Shown here one piece after another: positions 42,586 through 49,940 of a DNA stretch of 64,000 nt. This DNA is from Planctomycetota bacterium (lineage in GTDB: Bacteria > Planctomycetota > UBA1135 > GCA-002686595). The notes under the pieces were generated by a model. It did not search any database, was not told the origin of the DNA, and worked only from the letters and a program-made list of their open reading frames with translations. How positions within the stretch are numbered: the first letter of the stretch is position 1; each line of letters starts with the position of its first letter. The stretch covers positions 1-64,000 of the forward strand of contig JADJNY010000008.1 of NCBI GenBank assembly GCA_016714045.1, given 5' to 3'. Made by a program: the position numbers and the translations under genes.

Positions 42586-44058
42586 ATGAAGACCCGATCC
42601 TTGCTCCTCCTCTCCGCGAGCGCGGCGCTCGTCGCCACGCTGCCGGCGCTCGCCTCGAGCCACCGCGAAGCGCCGAACATCACGAAGAACCCGAAGGTCG
42701 ACGCGACCGACTTCTACCTCTTCCGCAGCTACGAAGCGGGGCGCGAGGACTACGTCACCGTCGTCGCGAACTACATCCCGCTCCAGGCGCCGTACGGCGG
42801 TCCGAACTACTTCGCGATGGACCCGGAGGCGCTCTATGAGATCCACTTCGACAACGACGGCGACGCCGTCGAGGACGTGACGTTCCAGTTCCGCTTCCAG
42901 AACGACCTCCAGGACATCGCGCTCGACATCGGCCCCGTGGGGAACACGAAGCGCGTCTCCGTGCCGCTCCTGAACGTCGGGCCGATCAGCGAGGGCAGCC
43001 TCGGCAACCTGAACGTGCGCGAGTCGTACTCCGTGCGCTGCGTCTTCGGCGACCGTCGCACGGGCGCTCCGGTGACGATCACGAACGCAGTCTCCGGCGC
43101 GGCGCGCTTCGACAAGCCCGTCGACAACATCGGCAACAAGTCGATCGCGGACTACGCCGCCTATGCCGCGGCGCACCGGTACGAGATCGCGCTCCCCGAC
43201 GGCTCGACGGGCCGCATGTTCGTCGGACAGCGCAAGGACCCGTTCCAGGTCAACCTCGGCGAGGCCTTCGACCTCGTCAACCTGAACCCGGTCGGCGATC
43301 CCGCCGCCGCGCCGAACACGATCGACGACGCGAACGTGACGTCGATCGTGCTCGAGCTCCCGATCCAGTTCGTCACGGCGAACAGCCCGATCGTCGGCGG
43401 CTGGACCACCGCGAGCCTGCGCCAGGCGCGCGTGCTCAACCCGGCGCCGCGCTCGGCCGTCGAGAACAAAGTCACCGTCGAGGGCGGAGCCTGGGTCCAG
43501 GTGTCGCGCCTCTCGATGCCGCTCGTCAACGAGCTCGTCATCGGCATCAAGGACAAGGACCGCTTCAACGCGAGCGAGCCCGTCGACGACGCGCAGTTCG
43601 CCGACTACGTCACGAACCCGACACTGCCGGCGCTCTTGCAAGCGCTCTTCGGCGTCACGGCGCCGACGCAGTTCCCGCGCAGCGACCTCGTGTCGATCTT
43701 CCTCACCGGCGTCGACGGCGTGAACCAGCCCGTCAACGTCCGCGGCGCGGAGATGCTGCGCCTGAACACGAGCACGGCCGCCGTGCCCGCCGGGCAGCAG
43801 AACCGACTCGGCGTCGTCGGCGGCGACGTCGCCGGCTACCCGAACGGCCGACGTCCGGGCGACGACGTCGTCGACATCTCGCTCCGCGCGGTGATGGGCG
43901 TCCTGCTCGACGCCGGCGTCGCGCCTTCGGGCCAGCTCCCGTACACGGACGGCACGATGATGGACGCGAGCTTCGTCGACGCGATGTTCCCGTACCTGCG
44001 CACGCCGATCCCGGGTTCGCCGAACGCGAGCGTGGCGCTCGCCGGAGGTGTCCGGTGA
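42586..44058 (+). CDS. DUF4331 family secreted protein
   Basis: A 490-residue exported protein: signal peptide MKTRSLLLLSASAALVATLP...LA followed directly by the family hallmark SSHREAPNITKNPKVDATDFYLF. Further family stretches are DYVTVVANYIPLQAPYGGPNYFAMDP, YEIHFDNDGDAVEDVTFQFRF, RMFVGQRKDPFQVNLGEAFDLVNL and RPGDDVVDISLRAVMGVLLD. DUF4331 proteins are secreted, beta-rich and functionally undefined. They may bind metals through the acidic clusters. The divergent ECF sigma/ChrR pair and the coupled small lipoprotein suggest an envelope stress regulon. Confidence 0.87.
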   Translation: MKTRSLLLLSASAALVATLPALASSHREAPNITKNPKVDATDFYLFRSYEAGREDYVTVVANYIPLQAPYGGPNYFAMDPEALYEIHFDNDGDAVEDVTFQFRFQNDLQDIALDIGPVGNTKRVSVPLLNVGPISEGSLGNLNVRESYSVRCVFGDRRTGAPVTITNAVSGAARFDKPVDNIGNKSIADYAAYAAAHRYEIALPDGSTGRMFVGQRKDPFQVNLGEAFDLVNLNPVGDPAAAPNTIDDANVTSIVLELPIQFVTANSPIVGGWTTASLRQARVLNPAPRSAVENKVTVEGGAWVQVSRLSMPLVNELVIGIKDKDRFNASEPVDDAQFADYVTNPTLPALLQALFGVTAPTQFPRSDLVSIFLTGVDGVNQPVNVRGAEMLRLNTSTAAVPAGQQNRLGVVGGDVAGYPNGRRPGDDVVDISLRAVMGVLLDAGVAPSGQLPYTDGTMMDASFVDAMFPYLRTPIPGSPNASVALAGGVR

Positions 44059-44252
44059 AGAAGCTCGTCGTCTTCGTCCTCGCCGCCGCGGGGATCGCGG
44101 CGTGCGGCGGCGGCGGCTCCGGTCCGAGCGGCGCGGCCTTCGTGAAGAACCAGCTGAACCGGACCTCGGACACCGCGGAGCCCGTCTCGATCGACGGCCT
44201 CGACCTGCAGTTCTCGGAGCGCACCTCCGAGTTCGACTCCCTGTTCCAATGA
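44055..44252 (+). CDS. small lipoprotein coupled to DUF4331
   Basis: A 65-residue lipoprotein with a GTG start overlapping the DUF4331 stop (GTGA) and a strong ribosome site GGAGGTG 5 nt before. The signal MKKLVVFVLAAAGIAACGG gives lipidation at Cys17. The mature part is only 49 residues and acidic (FVKNQLNRTSDTAEPVSIDG, DLQFSERTSEFDSLFQ). It probably anchors or assists the DUF4331 protein at the membrane. No family recognised. Confidence 0.75.
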   Translation: MKKLVVFVLAAAGIAACGGGGSGPSGAAFVKNQLNRTSDTAEPVSIDGLDLQFSERTSEFDSLFQ

Positions 44253-44256
44253 CCTC

Positions 44257-44289
44257 GCGGCGGAGGGCGGCTCGCGCGCCCTCCGCCGC
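44257..44289 (+). terminator. hairpin terminator after the DUF4331 operon
   Basis: Perfect 13-bp stem (44257-44269 with 44277-44289) and 7-base loop, immediately after the lipoprotein stop. A -10-like TACCCT begins at the next base. Confidence 0.65.
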
Positions 44290-44295
44290 TACCCT
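44290..44295 (+). promoter_or_regulatory. -10-like TACCCT before DUF4198 gene
   Basis: TACCCT directly abuts the preceding terminator hairpin and lies 48 nt before the ATG at 44344. If used, the hairpin occupies its spacer and -35 region. Confidence 0.3.
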
Positions 44296-44343
44296 CTCGC
44301 GCCCAGTGCGCCGCACCGCGCACGAAACCGACCCGAGATCGCC

Positions 44344-45333
44344 ATGACCACCCTCGCTGCGTTCCGTCGCACGTTGCCCCGCGTCTTCGCGTTCGTGCTC
44401 GCCGCACTGCCCGCGGCCGCGCACGATTTCTGGATCGAGCCCGCGAACTTCCGGCCCGCTCCCGACGCGCGCATCGGTGTCGAGCTCCGCGTCGGCGAGC
44501 GGCTCGTCGGGGATCCCGTTCCGCGCAAGGCCGAGCGCATCGCGCGCTTCACGTGCACGACCCGCGCCGGCGTGACGGACGTCGCCGGGATCGAGGACCA
44601 GTCGCCCGCCGGTCTCCTGCGCTGCACGACGACCGGCCTCGCCTGGCTCGCGTACGAGAGCCGTCCGATCGGGATCGAGCTCGAGGCCGCGAAGTTCGAG
44701 GCCTACCTCGCCGAAGAGGGGCTCGAGCACGTGATCGCGGCGCGCAAGGAGCGCGGTGAGAGCGCGCTCCCCGGCCGCGAACGCTACCGCCGTTCGGCGA
44801 AGGCGCTGCTCGCAGTCGGCGAGGGCGACCGCGCGGGCTTCGATCGCGTGCTCGGGCTCCCGCTCGAGCTCGTGCCCGCGGTCGACCCGAGCGCGCTGCG
44901 GTCCGGCGCCGCGCTCGACCTCGTCGTCCTGTACGAAGGCAAGCCGCTCGCGAACGCCCTCGTCGGTTGCCGCGCTCGCGCGGACGTGGAGCACGAGACG
45001 CGCCTTCGCTCCGACGCCGCGGGGCGCGTGCGCTTCGCGATCGCGCACGGCGGGGAGCACCTCGTGCGCGTCGTGCACATGACGCGGGAGCCCAAGGAGA
45101 GCGGCGCGGACTGGCTCTCGACGTGGGGGGCGCTCGGCTTCGACGTGCTTCCCGCCCTCGCTCCGAAGCCGGCCCCGCCGAAGCCGGGCGCTGACGGCCC
45201 GCCGGTCCGCACGGCGTCGCCCGCGACCGACGGCGCGGGGCCGCGCGCCGAGGAACGCGCGCCCGCGCGTCAGCTCGTCGAGGATCCCCGGCTCGCCGGC
45301 TTGCTCGCCGCGGCGGCGACGGACGAGCGCTAG
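44344..45333 (+). CDS. DUF4198 domain secreted protein
   Basis: A 329-residue protein with signal peptide (PRVFAFVLAALPAAA) followed by the hallmark AHDFWIEPANFRP of DUF4198. The rest fits: VELRVGERLVGDPVPRKAERI, GLAWLAYESRPIGIELEAAKFEAYLAEEGLEHVIAARKERGE, and the Ig-like GAALDLVVLYEGKPLANALVGCRA...HLVRVVHMTREP. DUF4198 proteins are periplasmic, often near nickel or cobalt uptake genes or TonB systems, suggesting a role in metal handling. No such genes are adjacent here. The C-terminal 60 residues are Pro/Ala-rich and variable. Its stop overlaps the truD stop tail to tail (CTAG). Confidence 0.83.
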   Translation: MTTLAAFRRTLPRVFAFVLAALPAAAHDFWIEPANFRPAPDARIGVELRVGERLVGDPVPRKAERIARFTCTTRAGVTDVAGIEDQSPAGLLRCTTTGLAWLAYESRPIGIELEAAKFEAYLAEEGLEHVIAARKERGESALPGRERYRRSAKALLAVGEGDRAGFDRVLGLPLELVPAVDPSALRSGAALDLVVLYEGKPLANALVGCRARADVEHETRLRSDAAGRVRFAIAHGGEHLVRVVHMTREPKESGADWLSTWGALGFDVLPALAPKPAPPKPGADGPPVRTASPATDGAGPRAEERAPARQLVEDPRLAGLLAAAATDER

Positions 45334-46394
45334 TCCTCGTCGAGCTCCGCGAGCTCGCCCGCGCCCTTCGTGAACTCGCGCAGCACGACGGTCGCGTAGG
45401 AGCCCTTCGGGAGCTGGAACGCGACGCGCAGGCCGAGCGGGTGCTCCGCCACGTCGAGGTCGGCGACGAACGCGCGCACGGCGCGGCGCGTGCCGTCGAG
45501 CTTCGCGCGGCCGAAGGCCTCGGCCTCGATCCCGCTCTCCGCGAGCACCTCGGCCTCGAGCGCCCCGGGCTCGCCGTGCGCGGACTTCATCCGGCCGCCG
45601 AACATCGGCCCCGTCGCGACGATCTCGCGCGCGGCGGCGCGCGGCGCTTCGACGGCTTCGTCGAGCACGTCGAACAGTGCTCCATTGCTCAACTTCTTCG
45701 CGACGTCCCCGACGAGCACGCGCTCGAACCACCCGCGCGCGACGCGGCGCGCGACGACGCGGTTGAAGAGCTCCGCCTGCAGCGCGTTGAGCGCGAAGCG
45801 CGACGCGAAGGTCTTGCGCGGTGCGGCGAGATCGCGCGCTCCGCGCCGCGCGTGCTCGCCGTGCGCGCCGAGGCGCTGTTCGCCGTAGACGTTCGGGAAG
45901 CCCGTGACGAGGAGCCGCTCGCCGATCGCACGTGCGCGCGCGAGCGCGTCCGACACGGTGCCCGCGACGACGATGTCGAAGCGGTTCCCGACGAGGTGGC
46001 CGCGGCGCAGCTTGTTCCCGTGGCGAACGGCGGAGTGGACGACGACGCCGAGCTCGTCGGCGACGCGCCGCGCGAGCTCCGCCGGCTCGGCGCGCCACGG
46101 GAGCGAGAAGGTCTGCGTCGCGCGTGCGACCTTGTCCTTGAGCCCCGCGTACCCGACGTCGCGCTCGTGGACGTCCGCGATCCGCGCGAGGCGCACCGCG
46201 AGGTCGCGCGTACTCCATCCTTCGCGCGTCAGCGCGACATAGACGTGCTCGCCCGCGCCCGACGGGTGGTAGAGCGGCATCTCCTCGACGATGAAGTGCT
46301 CTGGAGACGATTTGAGCTCCCCGCCGCAGCCCGGGAGTTCGGGCGTCGCGAGGGGGAGCTCGTCGTGCGTGCGGTCGGGGTCGTCGCGCGTCAT
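45330..46394 (-). CDS. truD: tRNA pseudouridine(13) synthase TruD
   Basis: A 354-residue enzyme isomerising U13 of certain tRNAs to pseudouridine. The catalytic Asp is D87 in VGYAGLKDKVARATQTFSLP, the TruD signature. RHGNKLRRGHLVGNRFDIVV, VTGFPNVYGEQRLGAHGEHARRG and the middle TRUD insertion (about 160-300) follow. SRFALNALQAELFNRVVARR and HPLGLRVAFQLPKGSYATVVLREF near the end are also conserved. The length matches E. coli TruD (349). TAGGCT lies 10 nt before the ATG. Confidence 0.95.
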   Translation of the reverse strand: MTRDDPDRTHDELPLATPELPGCGGELKSSPEHFIVEEMPLYHPSGAGEHVYVALTREGWSTRDLAVRLARIADVHERDVGYAGLKDKVARATQTFSLPWRAEPAELARRVADELGVVVHSAVRHGNKLRRGHLVGNRFDIVVAGTVSDALARARAIGERLLVTGFPNVYGEQRLGAHGEHARRGARDLAAPRKTFASRFALNALQAELFNRVVARRVARGWFERVLVGDVAKKLSNGALFDVLDEAVEAPRAAAREIVATGPMFGGRMKSAHGEPGALEAEVLAESGIEAEAFGRAKLDGTRRAVRAFVADLDVAEHPLGLRVAFQLPKGSYATVVLREFTKGAGELAELDED

Positions 46395-46404
46395 GCGGCG
46401 CGCG

Positions 46405-46410
46405 AGCCTA
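46405..46410 (-). promoter_or_regulatory. -10-like TAGGCT before truD
   Basis: TAGGCT on the minus strand, 10 nt before the truD ATG, no Shine-Dalgarno between. The identical hexamer precedes the TlpA-like gene at 8836. Confidence 0.35.
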
Positions 46411-46424
46411 GCACGCGGCGGCGC

Positions 46425-47096
46425 TCAGGCGGGCTCGTCGAGGAAGCGACTGACGTCGGGCTTCGCGAGCCAGACGAGCGCGAGGATCTGCATCACGACT
46501 CCGATCAAGTCGACGCAGAAGAGCGCCGCGACGAGCGCCAGCGCGTTCGCGATGCGGATGTTCCGCACGCGCGTGCCGTTCATCGCCTGGAGCCCGCACA
46601 CGAGGCCCCACAGCGCGAGACCGACGAGCGGCAGCCAGCACACGCCGATGCAGATCCAGATCGTGAGGAGCACGACGATCAGGTTCACGATCAGCGTGGT
46701 GATGCTCCCGATCAGGAGGAACGTGCCCGCGGTCTTGTAGTCGGCGGGGGCCCCGCCGCTCGGCGACGCGGCGTAGGTCGGCGGCATGCCGGGGCCGGCG
46801 GGCGGGGGCGCCCCGGCGGGCGGGCGCCCGATCCACGGCGGCGTCGAGGTCGGCGGCGCGGACGCGGCGGAGAGCGGCGGAGCGGGAGGCGTCGAGGGCG
46901 GCGCGTAGGCGGGCTGGGGAGCGGCCGCCGGCGCCGCGTAGGCGGGCGGCGCCGGAGGAGGAACGTAGGTGGGGGTGGGGGCCGGGGCCGCGCTCGCGGG
47001 CGGCGGCACGGACGGCGCGTCGGCGGGCGGCATCGAAGGCACGGCGAAGTCGCCGGGCTGGGGCGCGGAGGGCGAAGCGGGCGGAAGTTCGTGCAT
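46425..47096 (-). CDS. Pro-rich small membrane protein
   Basis: A 223-residue protein. Residues 1-115 are a disordered Pro/Ala/Ser region (e.g. PPPAPPAYAAPAAAPQP). Residues 120-220 hold three or four hydrophobic segments: TFLLIGSITTLIVNLIVVLL, IWICIGVCWLPLVGLALWGL and IANALALVAALFCVDLIGVV. This layout resembles DUF4190/interferon-induced-like small membrane proteins with a Pro-rich cytoplasmic head. The function is unknown. It precedes truD on the same strand, 30 bases apart. Confidence 0.7.
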   Translation of the reverse strand: MHELPPASPSAPQPGDFAVPSMPPADAPSVPPPASAAPAPTPTYVPPPAPPAYAAPAAAPQPAYAPPSTPPAPPLSAASAPPTSTPPWIGRPPAGAPPPAGPGMPPTYAASPSGGAPADYKTAGTFLLIGSITTLIVNLIVVLLTIWICIGVCWLPLVGLALWGLVCGLQAMNGTRVRNIRIANALALVAALFCVDLIGVVMQILALVWLAKPDVSRFLDEPA

Positions 47097-47216
47097 GGCG
47101 GCGTGGCGGCCCTCGAACGCACGGCGCGGCGAGAGGCCGCGCGCGTGTCGCCCCCGGGGGCGGAGCCGGGAGACGCGGGCCTTACGCGGAACGCGCGGGA
47201 CGATTCGCGCCCGGTT

Positions 47217-48758
47217 TCACTTCTTCGCGCCGTCGGCGGACGGCGGCGGCGCGAGTCGGCGCTCGAGCAGCCAGTCGACGGCCTGCGCGAGCCGCGCGCC
47301 GACGACGAGCGTGTGCCCGTGATCGGGGACCACCTCGCCCTGGATCGGCGCGCCTTCCGCGCGCGCCTTCTCCACCATCTTCATGAGGCCCTCGGGCTTC
47401 GCGAGCGGGTCGAGCTCGCCCGCCCAGATCCGCGTCGGCGCCATCTTCCGGTCCTTCGGCGCGGAGCCGCCGGCGAAGCACGCGACCGCCGCGATCCGCT
47501 CGCGCCGACTTGCCGCGAGCCCGCACGCCGCACCCGCGCCCATCGAGTGGCCGACGACGTACACGCGCTCGGGATCGATCGCGTAGTCGTAGACGAGCTC
47601 GGTGACGAGCGCGTCGAACGCGTCGCCCGAGAGCCCGCCGAAGCCGACGAGCGGAGCGGCGACGACGAAGCCCTGCGCCTTCGCGAGCTCGACGATCTTC
47701 CCCGCACCGTAGCCCTCGAAGAACATGTTCTCGTCGCCGCCCGCGCCGTGCAGCGCGATCACGAGCGGCGCCTTTGCGTCCGTGCAGGCTGCGGGTGGCG
47801 CGAAGACGCGCACGGGGAGGCCGTTCTTCCCCGCGCACACGGTGCGCCACAGGTCGCCGGCGCGGCGCCGGTACGGATCGCGCCCGTCCTTCAAAGCCGT
47901 GAGCTCGGCCTCGACGGCGAACGCGAGGTCCTCGGGCCGCGCGAGGAACTGCGCCGAGGCCGTCTCCGACGGCGCGTCGACGAGCAGCGCGTTGCGCGCT
48001 CGGCACGCGGCGAGCGCGGCGGCGAGCACGGGGTCCTCGGCTTCGAGCTTCGTCGCGAGCGCGTCGAGCTCCGCCGCGTTCGCTTGCCGCGCGTCGTCGA
48101 GCGAGCGCTGGAGCACGCGCCAGCTCCCCGCCTGCGTCGAGAGCTTCCGCTGGCCGTCGAGCAAAACGCTGACGGAGTACCCGAAGGGCACGGGCTTCTG
48201 GAGGACGAGCTCGTGCTCGAGCGGCGCGCCGGGCGACCACTCGCTCGTCTCCCACTCCGCGACGACCTTGTTCAGCTCGCCCGGCGAGATCATCTGGACG
48301 CGGAGCGATCGCGGACGCGTCTCCTCGCCGGGGATCGCGTAGAGCGCGTCGATGCGCACGCGCACGCGGAGCTCCGTCGGCGCGGCGCCGTTCGCGTCGA
48401 CGGTCCAACGTCCGACCGGCGGATCGAAGCGCGCGCGCAGCGCGAGCTGCTGCGCCGGCGCGCGCATCTCGGGCGGGAGGAGCTCGAGCGCGAGCCCGTC
48501 GATCGTGCGCAGCGCGCCGGCCGTGTTCCCGACGAAGAAGGCCATCGTCGCCTGGTCGAACGCGCGCTGCGCGTCCGCGAGGCGCTCCGCGGGCGGTGGG
48601 AAGCGCTTCCAGAGCTCCTCGAACCGCAGGTACGAGCGCGCGAGGTCCGCGCGCGTCGGCTTGGGGACCTTCGATTCCGCCGGCGCGGTCGCCGGGGACT
48701 GGACCGGTGGCGGGGCGGTCGGCGCGGCGAGAGCGAGTGCGAGGACGAGTGCGATCAT
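47217..48758 (-). CDS. secreted alpha/beta hydrolase (esterase-like)
   Basis: A 513-residue protein with signal peptide MIALVLALALAAP. Residues 30-300 form an alpha-helical, non-conserved N-terminal region. The hydrolase core from about 330 shows LVIALHGAGGDENMFFEGYG (oxyanion loop HG), nucleophile Ser405 in VYVVGHSMGAGAACGL, the Asp in RIWAGELDPLAKPEG, and His in VVPDHGHTLV. The fold resembles the phospholipase/carboxylesterase or feruloyl-esterase (LpqC-like) group, acting outside the cytoplasm. It lies immediately downstream of the AttH-like gene (18 bases) and may belong to that operon. Confidence 0.85.
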   Translation of the reverse strand: MIALVLALALAAPTAPPPVQSPATAPAESKVPKPTRADLARSYLRFEELWKRFPPPAERLADAQRAFDQATMAFFVGNTAGALRTIDGLALELLPPEMRAPAQQLALRARFDPPVGRWTVDANGAAPTELRVRVRIDALYAIPGEETRPRSLRVQMISPGELNKVVAEWETSEWSPGAPLEHELVLQKPVPFGYSVSVLLDGQRKLSTQAGSWRVLQRSLDDARQANAAELDALATKLEAEDPVLAAALAACRARNALLVDAPSETASAQFLARPEDLAFAVEAELTALKDGRDPYRRRAGDLWRTVCAGKNGLPVRVFAPPAACTDAKAPLVIALHGAGGDENMFFEGYGAGKIVELAKAQGFVVAAPLVGFGGLSGDAFDALVTELVYDYAIDPERVYVVGHSMGAGAACGLAASRRERIAAVACFAGGSAPKDRKMAPTRIWAGELDPLAKPEGLMKMVEKARAEGAPIQGEVVPDHGHTLVVGARLAQAVDWLLERRLAPPPSADGAKK

Positions 48759-48775
48759 GATCGGTCGAGCGCGCG

Positions 48776-49936
48776 TCAGAAGCGCTTCGCGATGGAGCCA
48801 GCATAGCCCGTGAGCTCGGCGTAGCCGCTGCCCGTGACGGAGCCCGTCACCGCGACCGGTCCTTCCCAGTACACGACGCCGGTCGACGCGCGCGTGTCGA
48901 GCTCGCAGTCCTGCGCGCGCGTCGTGACCACGAGGTCGAGTCCCTCCTCGGGGCACGCGAGCCGGAAGCTCGCTGGATAGACGGCCTTCGTGCGCGGGCT
49001 CGTCCACGTCGCGCGAGTCTCGAGCGAAGAGCGCGACAGCGCGAGCTTGCGCGTGCTCCCGTCCTTCGCGATCAGCGTCCCGCCGGACTCGGGGTCGGCG
49101 CTCCCGTCGGCGCGCCGCAGGCGAAAGAGCATGAGCTCGCGCCCGTCGTCGAGCCGCAGGCCGAACCAGTCCCAACCGACGACCTCCGCGCCGAGCGCCG
49201 ACGTGCCGTACTCGTGGTCGAACCAGGCGGCGCCGTCGACCGTGCGCTCGCGCCCGGCGATCGCGAGCGTCCCGCGCGCGCGCATCCGCGTCCAGCTCGC
49301 GTAGACCGACGCGTTGCCGGAAGCGCCCCCCTTCGCGGACACGCCGCCGTCGCCGTGCAGAACGAGCGGCTTCTCGGGCGCGAGCTCGAGCGCGATGCGC
49401 ATCCCGGTCGCGCGGTCCGCGGCGTCGAGCCGGAGCGCGCCGCGCTCGTCGAGCCGCATCGACCAGCCGTCGAGCCGCACGTCGAGCGCCGTCGTCGACG
49501 CCTCGGCGAGCCCGGGCACGGCGCGCCGCGAGCGCTCCGCGTGCGTCGTCGTGCCGGCGCCGAGGTCGACGATCACGAGGTGGCCCGCGAAGGCCTGGCG
49601 CGCGCGCAGCGGCGACTCGCCGGGGAGCGGAGCGCCCGCGACGAGGCCCTGGCGGAAGATCGTGAGCTGCACGCCGAAGCGCGCGCCGTCCGCGGCGGCG
49701 ACCTCGCCCGTCGCGTACCACCACTCGCTCCGGTACTCCGGGTGCGCGCCGTGGTCGCGCGGGTACGCGAGCTCGACCGGGGCGATCACGTGCTTCCACG
49801 TGGCCTGTGCCGGCGCTCGCGAGGGCGCCTGCGTGGGCTCTAGCGAGGGCTCGTGCGAGGGCTCGTGCGAGGGCGGTCGCGCGCTCGCGACGAGCGCCGC
49901 GACCGCGGCGAGGAACGACGTCACCGAGGCGTGCAT
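48776..49936 (-). CDS. AttH/CrtC-like lipocalin-fold protein
   Basis: A 386-residue exported protein of the AttH/hydroxyneurosporene-synthase-like family. After a signal region and a Pro-rich spacer come the family motifs VELAYPRDHGAHPEYRSEWWYATGEV, FGVQLTIFRQG, FAGHLVIVDL, AAWFDHEYGTSALGAEVVGWDWFGLRLDDGRELMLFRLRR and GVVYWEGPVAVTG...GSGYAELTGYAGSI. The WWY and FDHEYG signatures are diagnostic. Proteins like this sit next to ABC transporters (AttEFG in Agrobacterium) and probably handle a lipid or hydrophobic ligand at the envelope. Here the ABC genes are directly upstream (5 bases from the permease stop). Confidence 0.88.
   Translation of the reverse strand: MHASVTSFLAAVAALVASARPPSHEPSHEPSLEPTQAPSRAPAQATWKHVIAPVELAYPRDHGAHPEYRSEWWYATGEVAAADGARFGVQLTIFRQGLVAGAPLPGESPLRARQAFAGHLVIVDLGAGTTTHAERSRRAVPGLAEASTTALDVRLDGWSMRLDERGALRLDAADRATGMRIALELAPEKPLVLHGDGGVSAKGGASGNASVYASWTRMRARGTLAIAGRERTVDGAAWFDHEYGTSALGAEVVGWDWFGLRLDDGRELMLFRLRRADGSADPESGGTLIAKDGSTRKLALSRSSLETRATWTSPRTKAVYPASFRLACPEEGLDLVVTTRAQDCELDTRASTGVVYWEGPVAVTGSVTGSGYAELTGYAGSIAKRF
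49811..49870. repeat. 12-base tandem repeat coding SHEP-like units
   Basis: Five 12-base units in the AttH-like gene encode SHEP, SHEP, SLEP, TQAP and SRAP just after the signal peptide. It is a flexible spacer that probably varies in copy number between strains. Confidence 0.6.
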
Positions 49937-49940
49937 GGGT

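Noticed and set aside
48776..49936. Carotenoid hydratase (CrtC) function
   Set aside because: The fold family is shared with hydroxyneurosporene synthase, but there are no carotenoid genes nearby and the ABC context fits AttH better.
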